Shown: positions 6,472 to 12,176 of the stretch, piece by piece
How positions within the stretch are numbered: the stretch's first letter is position 1
Layout of the letters: every line of letters starts with the position of its first letter
Assembly (NCBI GenBank): GCA_913775215.1
Contig: CAJYKO010000271.1
Coordinates: 1 to 12,176, forward strand
From: an uncultured Devosia sp.
Lineage (GTDB): Bacteria; Pseudomonadota; Alphaproteobacteria; Rhizobiales; Devosiaceae
Length of the DNA stretch: 12,176 nucleotides
Reading direction: 5' to 3'
Made by a program: the position numbers and the translations under genes
The notes under the pieces: generated by a model
Database searches by the model: none
Told to the model about the DNA's origin: nothing
Seen by the model: only the letters and a program-made list of their open reading frames with translations

Positions 6472-7923
6472 TCAGACGACCTGCGTGAATTTGAGGCCAA
6501 GCAGCTTGGCCAATTTTTCGATGCGCCCGGCAATATGCCCCACGCCAACCGCGCAATGATGCGCCGGCCCGACGGCATTCCAGGCTTCGGTGAAGGCGCG
6601 CGCGCCATTGGCAAAGCGATAGCGGCTATTGGTATTGCCGATTTCAAGGATCGGTCCGGGCACGGATTCGCCTTCGGCCACCAGCAGTTCGACCAGGCCT
6701 TCACGCTCGATGACCGAGAGCAGCGTCACCGGCCCGTGCCTCACCGACATTTCAACGGAAACGCCGCGCCCGACCTTGCCATGATAGACTTCGAGCGGCC
6801 GCACCTTGGTTTTGCCCTGGGCGATCTTGGTATGGCCAGGGCCGTCATGGCCCATCAGGACCACGTCGTCGTCGAAGTCGATGGCATAGTATTCGGTGAA
6901 CGAGCCCCCTACTCCAAAGGCATCCATGATCTTCATGGCCTGGGCATTCTTGATCTCATATTCGCCCGCCACCGGAACGCCCGATGCGGTCAGTAGCGAA
7001 CAACCCAGAATGACCGAAGAGATGAGATCTTCGTGCTCGTGACCGGGCACCGATACGAAGAAATAGGCCATTGAGCCGAGATCATGCGCGGCTACCAGCT
7101 TGTGGAGCGCCGCCGAGGTCGATGCTGCGCGGCGCAGTTCCGCCGGATCGCAATCCGGCTGGATTTCGAATTCGCTTTCGATGCGGGCCAGCATCGCGTC
7201 AATCTCGGCGGGATCGAGGTTCTGCCGGATCTGGGCTAGCTCATCCATTTCGAGGAAATCGACCGTGGTGCCGAAGGCCGCAGATTGCGCGGTCAAATCT
7301 GAATAGATGTCGAGCATGCCGCCATAATAGTGGCCCATGACGCCAAGGCGATTATGCGCCATGACATGGGCAACGCGCGCAGCTTCGATCCAGTCCTCGA
7401 TTTCGGCATCGACATGCGCATCGCCTTCGAGGACGCCCGTCACCTGATGGGCGGCGATACCGGATCGGTTAAAGACATTGATGATCTCGGGAACGGGACA
7501 GGCCGCGCAATAGGCGAGCCATTCCCCGGTCATGCGGGTGCGGTTCTTCATGCGATTGAAGGCGGCATAATCGATGGCGCGCTCGGGCTGCAGATTGAGC
7601 ACCACAACCGGGACACCCGCGCGCCGCACGACGGGCAGAACCGTGGACGACAGCGCATAGGTCGTTACATATAGAAAAAGCACTTCGATATCGGCCGACC
7701 GAAACTGGTGGCCCGCCTCGACCGCCTTTTGTGGCGTGTCGATAAGCCCCAGATTGATGATCTCGACGCCTGGCCGGGCAAGCTTTTCCGCGACCTTGCC
7801 AACATAGCCCTCAAGCCGCGCCTGCAGCCCCTCGAACTGCGGCCAATAGGCGTCGAGGCCAATGCCGAACAGGCCAACTTTGAGAGGGCGCTCCGAGAAC
7901 CGGGACGTCTCGCCAGATTGCAT
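6472..7923 (-). CDS. L-fucose/L-arabinose isomerase-fold protein
   Basis: A 483-residue protein that I place in the AraA/FucI isomerase superfamily. Enzymes of this group interconvert an aldose and a ketose with a bound Mn2+ or other divalent metal. The AraA metal ligands have candidates in the right order: Glu321 in AGEYEIK, Glu344 in SFTEYY, His359 in LMGHDGPGH, and His455/His456 in GPAHHCAVG. The N-terminal half has the expected Rossmann-like strands (LKVGLFGIGL at 14-23, VLFLYVTTYA at 81-90, VPVVVLNLQP at 104-113). The frame continues open to 8295, across the regulatory region and into the AraC gene. I chose the ATG at 7923 because AGGAGAGG (7928-7935) precedes it and homologous sequence begins shortly after. 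It is the first gene of the transporter operon and presumably converts the imported sugar. Similarity to true AraA looks distant, so substrate and even catalysis are uncertain. Confidence 0.85.
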   Translation of the reverse strand: MQSGETSRFSERPLKVGLFGIGLDAYWPQFEGLQARLEGYVGKVAEKLARPGVEIINLGLIDTPQKAVEAGHQFRSADIEVLFLYVTTYALSSTVLPVVRRAGVPVVVLNLQPERAIDYAAFNRMKNRTRMTGEWLAYCAACPVPEIINVFNRSGIAAHQVTGVLEGDAHVDAEIEDWIEAARVAHVMAHNRLGVMGHYYGGMLDIYSDLTAQSAAFGTTVDFLEMDELAQIRQNLDPAEIDAMLARIESEFEIQPDCDPAELRRAASTSAALHKLVAAHDLGSMAYFFVSVPGHEHEDLISSVILGCSLLTASGVPVAGEYEIKNAQAMKIMDAFGVGGSFTEYYAIDFDDDVVLMGHDGPGHTKIAQGKTKVRPLEVYHGKVGRGVSVEMSVRHGPVTLLSVIEREGLVELLVAEGESVPGPILEIGNTNSRYRFANGARAFTEAWNAVGPAHHCAVGVGHIAGRIEKLAKLLGLKFTQVV

Positions 7924-7977
7924 TATGCCTCTCCTCGATGCTTCGACATGAAGGCGAAGCGGCGCTTTTTGCGCTCT

Positions 7978-7993
7978 CATTCGAAAACTGATC
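7978..7993. promoter_or_regulatory. Candidate AraC-protein half-site near the operon promoter
   Basis: CATTCGAAAACTGATC lies 55-70 bp upstream of the isomerase-fold start codon. It is repeated in the same orientation at 8062 (14 of 16 identical) and more loosely at 8041 (12 of 16). Its distance from the ATG suits an activator touching RNA polymerase near the -35 position. I found no clear -35 or -10 hexamers for this operon, which is common for activator-dependent promoters. Confidence 0.5.
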
Positions 7994-8040
7994 TTGAAGA
8001 AGACATTAACACTCGATCTCAGTGCGAGAAGTAGGTACCA

Positions 8041-8077
8041 CTTTCGGGAAATGATCTGTTCCATACGAAAACTGACC
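8041..8077. promoter_or_regulatory. Tandem AraC-protein half-sites abutting the araC-type gene
   Basis: Two direct copies, CTTTCGGGAAATGATC (8041-8056) and CATACGAAAACTGACC (8062-8077), start 21 bp apart, the spacing of paired half-sites bound by AraC dimers. The second ends 2 bp before the ATG of the AraC-family gene. The shared pattern is C-A/T-T-n-CG-A/G-A/G-AA-n-TGA-T/C-C. Binding here would block the regulator's own transcription start. The inference rests on repeat identity, spacing and location. Confidence 0.5.
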
Positions 8078-8079
8078 AC

Positions 8080-8964
8080 ATGAAAGAGACAGACTACTTT
8101 ACCTATCTGCCCGATAATGCCGTCTGCGAGGCGCTCGGCTGCACCGCATTTTCGACCGGATACACGCGGATTCCTCCTGGCTCGGTGTATCCCCCCGTGC
8201 GCCATCCCGATGACCATCATTTCATCTGGGAGAAGGGCCGCACCCTGCAGGCCTATCAGTTTGCACTCATCAGCGAAGGGCGCGGCCAGCTGCAATCATC
8301 GCCTGACCCTGCCAAGGTGCATGAAGTCAATTCGGGCGATATCATCCTGATGTTTCCAGGGGTCTGGCATCGTTTTGGCCCGGATCCGGAAACTGGCTGG
8401 GTCGAAAGCTGGATCGAATGCCGCGGCCCGGCCTTTGACCGCGTCTTCACCATGGGCCTGATGCCCATCGAAGCCCCCGTTTGGCATGCTGGCAGCGAGG
8501 CCGAGGCGATCTTTTGCAAGGTGCACGAACTGGCCCAGGATGACGCCATCCTGCATCAACCGACGCTTTCTGTCCTCGGCCTGCAACTTTTGGCTCAGCT
8601 CTGCCAATCACGCGGCATTGCCGAGCAAGGGCGCGTTCGCCTTGTCGAACAGGCCCGGCGCGCCCTGATGGAAACAAGCGGCGATGCGCCCGCACTCGAA
8701 TCTATCGCCCGAGATCTCGGCCTTAGCTATTCGACACTTCGCCGTCTCTTCCGCGAGCACACCGGCATCTCACTGAAACAGTACCAGACCGATGTCCGCA
8801 TCCGCCGAGCCTGCGAACTCCTGCGTAATTCCGACCGCTCGATCAAGGCGATCTCAGGCTATCTGGGTTATAGCTCGCCATTCCATTTTTCCGCGCAGTT
8901 CAAAAAATCCACCGGCCTTGCGCCGTCGGAATGGCGAGCAAGAAATCGCCTCGAGTCATATTAG
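8080..8964 (+). CDS. AraC-family transcriptional regulator
   Basis: A 294-residue regulator with the normal two-part layout. Residues about 20-115 form a cupin-like ligand-binding domain (HHFIWEKGRTLQAYQFALIS, then SGDIILMFPGVWHRF). Residues about 195-288 form the AraC DNA-binding domain. In it, the first helix-turn-helix is near 203-225 (ALESIARDLGLSYSTLRRLF), the second near 254-276, and the end of the domain is YLGYSSPFHFSAQFKKSTGLAP (261-282, given here in part as its key residues). It is transcribed away from the transport operon across a shared 156 bp regulatory region, so it most likely activates that operon when sugar is present. The ATG at 8080 has no recognisable ribosome binding site. 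An in-frame TAG at 8032 rules out much extension, and the only upstream candidate is a CTG at 8056. Translation may be weak or leaderless. Confidence 0.92.
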   Translation: MKETDYFTYLPDNAVCEALGCTAFSTGYTRIPPGSVYPPVRHPDDHHFIWEKGRTLQAYQFALISEGRGQLQSSPDPAKVHEVNSGDIILMFPGVWHRFGPDPETGWVESWIECRGPAFDRVFTMGLMPIEAPVWHAGSEAEAIFCKVHELAQDDAILHQPTLSVLGLQLLAQLCQSRGIAEQGRVRLVEQARRALMETSGDAPALESIARDLGLSYSTLRRLFREHTGISLKQYQTDVRIRRACELLRNSDRSIKAISGYLGYSSPFHFSAQFKKSTGLAPSEWRARNRLESY

Positions 8965-9126
8965 CGACGGGTGGCACCCCAAGTTACCGATTAAGACTAC
9001 GCGTCCGTTCGCCCCGATCAACGATCAGTCCACTCTGGTTTTGGTAAGGTTGAGAACAATCAGCCTTGGAAAGTCGGATGCTTGCTGATCAAACAAGATA
9101 ACGCATAGTGCTCCGAGAGAAGGCAA

Positions 9127-9417
9127 TCAGCTGCCGGAGCGGATGTCTTCGATAACGGGCGATATGCGATCGATTGTAACGCCGAACCTTTTGATAGCTC
9201 CCGTTCGCTCGAGGGCCAGGGTTTCGAAGTCGATGCTACTGGCCACGTCAAGGATGGTTTGCGCTTCAGAAAGAAGGCTGGTCCAGGCCTGCAGAGAGTT
9301 GCAAAATCGCAAAGCATCTTCCGGGCAAGGTCGGAGCGCTGGAGCAAGGCCACTACGGCACAACTGTATCGCGGGCTGCAACCCGGAATGAGTTTCGGCT
9401 CGATCAAGAGCTCGCAC
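9127..9417 (-). pseudogene. Possible gene remnant or small hypothetical protein (96 aa)
   Basis: A frame from a GTG at 9417 to a TGA at 9127. The C-terminal half, from about residue 35 (EDALRFCNSLQAWTSLLSEA onward to IDRISPVIEDIRSGS), reads as an amphipathic helical protein, with C- or G-ending codons like the neighbouring real genes. The first 30 residues look less protein-like and there is no ribosome binding site. It could be the tail of a decayed gene or a short real gene. I do not recognise the family. A competing frame (9407-9060) looks like noise. Confidence 0.25.
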
Positions 9418-9443
9418 CAGTAATCGTTACATCATTCAGCTCA

Positions 9444-9460
9444 GATGGGCCATGCCCATC
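9444..9460. repeat. Perfect short hairpin
   Basis: GATGGGC-CAT-GCCCATC is a 7 bp perfect stem with a 3-base loop. No T-run follows on either strand, so it is not a standard intrinsic terminator. It lies 17 bp left of a second, larger hairpin. Confidence 0.4.
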
Positions 9461-9476
9461 GACGGGAGTGGTATCG

Positions 9477-9516
9477 CCACCCCGAGGTCAAGAGCTCGAC
9501 CTCAGCCTAGGGGTGG
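9477..9516. repeat. Two-tier hairpin with a one-sided bulge
   Basis: CCACCCC and GAGGTC (9477-9489) pair with GACCTC (9498-9503) and GGGGTGG (9510-9516). The inner loop is 8 bases, and six bases, AGCCTA (9504-9509), bulge on one side only. Total stem is 13 pairs. It lies about 70 bp downstream of the M28-like stop codon and could stop or stabilise that transcript. There is no clear T-tract, so its role is open. Confidence 0.4.
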
Positions 9517-9583
9517 TCTTTGCAAGCGATCTTGAAGCGCAGCGACAATCCAAGAGGACAGCCGCCGAGAAGTTTTGCGAAAA

Positions 9584-11308
9584 CTAGGCCTCAATCAGGC
9601 GGATAGCCTGACGGAGGGCTGCGGCGGTCCGGTTAGCACCACGCAACAATTGCGTACGGGCAAAGCCGATTGTCTGGGGCCCATGACTCTTGAGTTCGGC
9701 CGCTACCGAAATCGCCGGCAGGCCTGGCACTGGCAAGGCTGGATCGTGGGTAAAGCGTGGGCCACGTGTGTAGTTGAGTGGTACGAGGATGCGGGCAAGC
9801 TGTTGGATCGCAGCATTGGCAGCTGCCTCTGAAACAGTGCCGGACGAGATACCTTCATAGAAGGTATCGAGCGCAGTGCTGAGATCTGCTAGTTCGGACG
9901 CTACCGGCTCAAGCAGCGCGGCGTCTTCACCTGCAGCCTTCTCATACTTGGCCAGCGTCGCCTTGAATTCAGCCGTGGTCGCGCGCCAGTCGAATGGCAG
10001 AACCGGCGCATTCGCCACCGCCATGATGCCAGCGAGATAAACCTTGATATCGCGAATGAGAATATCGCGATCGGCAATGTCCATCAGGTCGTTTTCAGTG
10101 TGCCAGGCAATGTTCCCGCCGCAGCCGCCAACAGTGTAATAGTCCATTTCCTTGCGCTTCTCGACTGTCATGGTAGAAGACAGCATGAAAAAGCTCGAAA
10201 GCCCGATGTTATTGAAAGAATAGTCGCCCGCTCGCAGCGGCCGCTCACCGTGGAACGGCAGATTTGCCACCTCGCGGACGATATCAGTGCAAAGGACACT
10301 GGCTTCGCTCATCACAGCGACGTTTTCATAGACATCGGCCCAGCGGCAGCCGGGGCTGTCGCAGTTAACCTGAGCGACGCAGTTTTCGTCGAGATCGAGC
10401 GCGAACGCATCGGCGTACCAGGCGGAACCAGCATATCGACCAGTGGAGTGGCCAGGCCACCAGGCAATGCGCACCGAACGACGGAGATCACCTCGGTTAT
10501 GCCAGAGCACACGGGCGATTTCGAGCATGGCCGCATCCCCGGTGGCATTGTCGCCCACACCAACATCCCAGCTGTCATAATGACCGGCAAGCAGCACAAA
10601 TTTTTCCGGCTCGACCGTACCTGGCACATCGACCACCGGCACGAGCGACTTGAACCAGCCCTCTTCGAGCCGGGTTCTGACGGTCACACTGCCTCCGGCC
10701 TTGGCCAGCGCAATCAACTCCTGGCCGTCGGGGTTGTTGACAACGGCAACCGGGATCGACGGCTTGCGCGGCAGTCCATCGAGATCTGGCGAACCCCAGA
10801 CCGACGAGCAGATTCCCCAGTGCCGGTCGACGCCGGGATTGACCGCGATAACGCCAATGGCGCCCTTCTCCTGGAATTCGAGCACCTTGTTGGGTGAGGC
10901 AAAGCCATCAGTCAGCACGATCTTGCCGCGAATACGATCTTCGGCCGCAGCTGCCTCATCCCTATTCTTTTCGTAAAAGCTGCCAACGCTCGCCGCAAGT
11001 GCGCCCGGCACGTGATGCAGGACGCCACTCATGCCCTCCGGACAGCTCAGCGAATAGGCCGGAGGCTTTGAGGCATAGGTCTTGCCATTGGCTTCGACCG
11101 AGGCCTCGTACGGAATCGAGAGATAAAGTGACGCTTCGAGCACTTCGACCGGTACGCCAAGCTCTCCAAGGCGCCGCGCGATATCGTGGGCTGAAGCTTC
11201 GACATCTTCCGGCTTCCAACGCGGCATAGTGGAGAATGCTTCCACCAGCGGCCACGCCGCGTCGGCATTGACCTGGGCAATTGCGTTTTTAATGGCCGTG
11301 TCGAGCAT
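9584..11308 (-). CDS. M28-like metallopeptidase-family protein with PA domain and altered active site
   Basis: A 574-residue protein shaped like glutamate carboxypeptidase II relatives. It has an N-terminal segment, a PA-type insert at about 125-215 (GKIVLTDG, GAIGVIAVNPG), then the M28 zinc domain from about 235. Expected zinc ligands are present: His243 in AGHYDSWDVG, Asp253 in GVGDNATGDA, Asp317 in NCDSPG, His403 in AWHTEND. At the place of the Glu-Glu pair (general base plus zinc ligand) it reads WWPGHSTGRYAGS, that is His287-Ser288. No signal peptide is seen, so it should be cytoplasmic, unlike many relatives. The frame opens at a TTG at 11368 inside the operator repeats. I chose the ATG at 11308 because GGAGGG lies 7 bases before it. 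It is divergent from a GntR/FCD regulator that probably controls it. Whether it cleaves peptides or another amide bond is uncertain. Confidence 0.88.
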   Translation of the reverse strand: MLDTAIKNAIAQVNADAAWPLVEAFSTMPRWKPEDVEASAHDIARRLGELGVPVEVLEASLYLSIPYEASVEANGKTYASKPPAYSLSCPEGMSGVLHHVPGALAASVGSFYEKNRDEAAAAEDRIRGKIVLTDGFASPNKVLEFQEKGAIGVIAVNPGVDRHWGICSSVWGSPDLDGLPRKPSIPVAVVNNPDGQELIALAKAGGSVTVRTRLEEGWFKSLVPVVDVPGTVEPEKFVLLAGHYDSWDVGVGDNATGDAAMLEIARVLWHNRGDLRRSVRIAWWPGHSTGRYAGSAWYADAFALDLDENCVAQVNCDSPGCRWADVYENVAVMSEASVLCTDIVREVANLPFHGERPLRAGDYSFNNIGLSSFFMLSSTMTVEKRKEMDYYTVGGCGGNIAWHTENDLMDIADRDILIRDIKVYLAGIMAVANAPVLPFDWRATTAEFKATLAKYEKAAGEDAALLEPVASELADLSTALDTFYEGISSGTVSEAAANAAIQQLARILVPLNYTRGPRFTHDPALPVPGLPAISVAAELKSHGPQTIGFARTQLLRGANRTAAALRQAIRLIEA

Positions 11309-11356
11309 ACTGAACCCTCCGAATACGATATGATGGCCAACGATGCCCCAATAAGA

Positions 11357-11386
11357 ATTGTACGACAATCCAGATTGTACGACAAT
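11357..11386 (-). promoter_or_regulatory. Tandem FCD-type operators that form the M28-gene promoter
   Basis: ATTGTACGACAAT occurs twice, at 11357-11369 and 11374-11386. Each is a palindrome ATTGT-ACG-ACAAT and fits the TnGTnnnACnA operator pattern known for FadR/FCD-type GntR regulators. On the minus strand, TTGTCG (11385-11380) in one copy and TACAAT (11362-11357) in the other are separated by exactly 17 bp, giving a good promoter about 50 bp upstream of the M28-like ATG. The adjacent regulator should bind here and block it. A mirror promoter of poorer match (TTGTAC, 17 bp, GACAAT) points toward the regulator gene. Confidence 0.75.
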
Positions 11387-11432
11387 TTTCCGCTAGGCTT
11401 TGCGAAACACCCTCGTTACAGTCATGCCGACA

Positions 11433-11461
11433 GGCCGTCCCACCAAAAATCGAAGACGGCC
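11433..11461 (+). repeat. Inverted repeat in the GntR-gene leader
   Basis: GGCCGTC (11433-11439) and GACGGCC (11455-11461) are perfect 7 bp arms around a 15-base A-rich loop, about 47 bp upstream of the regulator's ATG. It may fold in the leader RNA or be a protein-binding dyad. No T-run follows. Confidence 0.3.
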
Positions 11462-11507
11462 AAACGCAGGATGACCCACCTATTTTCTTTTGTGGCGACC
11501 GATACTA

Positions 11508-12176
11508 ATGAGCGACTTGCGCAAAATCTTTCATGATGACGCTTTGCAAATGGCCGATGAACTGGCCGGGCAGAGTACGCAGACGCCCCAGCTCACTCGT
11601 GATCGGGTCTTTGACGCTGTCCGCACCGCCATAATGGAAGGCCGCATCGCCCCGGATACCCGGCTGACCGAGCGCGAGCTCTGCGAAGCCTTCAGCATTA
11701 GCCGGACCGTGGTGCGCGAGGTCGCGCGTCGGCTCGAGGCGGAAAAACTGGTCACCGTTGTCCCACACAGTGGCCTACGCGTTGCACGCCTCACGCGAAA
11801 ACACGTGCACGAAATCTACGAAATTCGCACCGAGCTTGAAGCGATCACCGTGCGCAGTTTCCTCACCTGCGCCACGGACGAAGATATTGCCGCCGCCCAG
11901 GATTTCGGTCGCCGTCTCCTCGAAGCCGGTTCAAACGGCGACAAGGTCGGCATGGCCGAGACCATGTCGAAATTCCTGCGCTTCATGACCGATGTCGCGG
12001 ACAACCAGATCGCAGCGGAAATGCTCGATCAGCTCCGCTCGCGCGTCAACATGCTCCGCATCTACGCCATGGACGAGCCGGGACAGCTCGAAACCGGCAT
12101 GGAAGGCGTGCGCGCCATCATCGCTGGTATCACCGCCCGCGATATCGCCGCTGCCGAGCGCGCCACCCGGATCTAT
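11508..12176 (+). CDS. GntR-family regulator with FCD domain, 3' end outside the window
   Basis: The first 223 residues of a regulator. A winged helix-turn-helix lies at about residues 30-95 (TRDRVFDAVRTAIMEGRIAP, then TERELCEAFSISRTVVREVA, then LEAEKLVTVVPHSGLRVARL). An all-helical FCD-type effector domain begins near residue 97 (HEIYEIRTELEAI) and is nearly complete at the edge. The metal ligands typical of FCD domains look missing: the D-x-x-F-H position reads MSKFL and the E-H-R-A-I position reads GVRAI, so the effector site may differ from that of FadR-like citrate or sugar-acid sensors. The ATG at 11508 has no strong ribosome binding site. A TTG at 11490 is an in-frame alternative. It is divergent from the M28-like gene and flanked by two matching operators, so it most likely represses that gene and perhaps itself. 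Confidence 0.9.
   Translation, partial: MSDLRKIFHDDALQMADELAGQSTQTPQLTRDRVFDAVRTAIMEGRIAPDTRLTERELCEAFSISRTVVREVARRLEAEKLVTVVPHSGLRVARLTRKHVHEIYEIRTELEAITVRSFLTCATDEDIAAAQDFGRRLLEAGSNGDKVGMAETMSKFLRFMTDVADNQIAAEMLDQLRSRVNMLRIYAMDEPGQLETGMEGVRAIIAGITARDIAAAERATRIY

Larger units (their letters stand above)
8965..9583. other. 619 bp gap without a convincing intact gene
   Basis: This stretch separates the AraC-family gene from the end of the M28-like gene, which read toward each other. It holds one minus-strand open frame that may be a gene remnant (9127-9417) and two hairpin-forming sequences (9444-9460 and 9477-9516). I see no clear T-tract terminator for either flanking gene, no RNA gene and no repeats of mobile-element type. 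Confidence 0.6.

Noticed and set aside
7958..7975. GCGC-TTTTT-GCGC near the operon promoter as a terminator
   Set aside because: The stem is only about four or five pairs and the T-run is in the loop rather than after the stem. It lies in the leader of the operon, where a terminator would make little sense without an attenuation signal.
7924..8295. Minus-strand frame extending the isomerase-fold gene upstream to 8295
   Set aside because: The extra residues overlap the AraC-family coding region and the regulatory repeats and do not resemble isomerase N-termini. The ATG at 7923 has a strong ribosome binding site.
9060..9407. Minus-strand 115-codon frame in the intergenic gap
   Set aside because: The translation looks random and competes with the more protein-like frame 9127-9417. 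No ribosome binding site.
9571..9585. AGTTTT-GCG-AAAACT hairpin at the end of the M28-like gene, which also contains CGAAAACT as in the AraC repeats
   Set aside because: The stem is short and AT-rich, it overlaps the stop codon, and no T-run follows. The eight-base match lacks the rest of the 16 bp repeat, so chance is the better explanation.
10100..10897. Plus-strand open frame of 265 codons opposite the M28-like gene
   Set aside because: It is antisense to a clear protein family member and has no start signals or domain features of its own.
11309..11368. Upstream TTG start for the M28-like protein
   Set aside because: It lies inside the operator/promoter repeats, upstream of the likely transcription start, and has no ribosome binding site.

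Overview
The window is about 12.2 kb of GC-rich DNA with tightly packed genes. Gene content and codon style suggest a soil or marine alphaproteobacterium, probably Hyphomicrobiales (a Devosia- or rhizobium-like genome). That is a judgement from protein style, not a search. I see no rRNA, tRNA, CRISPR array, insertion sequence or phage gene.

Left and centre (positions 1-7923, all minus strand, so read right to left): a carbohydrate-uptake operon. Its order is an arabinose/fucose-isomerase-fold protein (7923-6472), a periplasmic sugar-binding protein (6441-5419), a fused double ATPase of the RbsA/MglA type (5416-3914), an RbsC-type permease (3921-2944) and a cytoplasmic CocE/NonD-type serine hydrolase (2931-1240). 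Gaps are 30 bp or less and two junctions are nearly touching or overlapping, so these five genes are almost certainly one transcript. After a 164 bp gap with its own candidate promoter and operator comes a LacI-family repressor (1075-23). A further gene starts 2 bp after the LacI stop codon and runs off the left edge.

The operon is divergent from an AraC-family activator gene (8080-8964, plus strand). The 156 bp between them holds three copies of a 16 bp direct repeat spaced 63 and 21 bp apart, which is 6 and 2 helical turns. I read these as AraC-protein half-sites. The operon therefore seems to have two dedicated regulators: an AraC-type one at the head and a LacI-type one at the tail.

Positions 8965-9583 are a 619 bp gap with no convincing intact gene, one possible gene remnant and two neighbouring hairpins.

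Right side: an M28-like protein with a PA-type insert and no signal peptide (11308-9584, minus strand) lies divergent from a GntR/FCD regulator (11508 to the right edge, plus strand). Between them are two identical 13 bp palindromes that match the FCD-regulator operator consensus. Placed 17 bp apart, they themselves supply the -35 and -10 hexamers of the M28 promoter. The M28-like protein keeps four of the usual zinc ligands but has His-Ser where the family has the catalytic Glu-Glu pair.

Inferred function: the first unit imports an unknown sugar or sugar derivative. The cytoplasmic CocE-like hydrolase would remove an ester or amide decoration and the isomerase-fold protein would convert the freed sugar. 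No kinase or aldolase is visible, so the pathway is incomplete here. The second unit would be a GntR-controlled hydrolase, and its link to the first is unproven.
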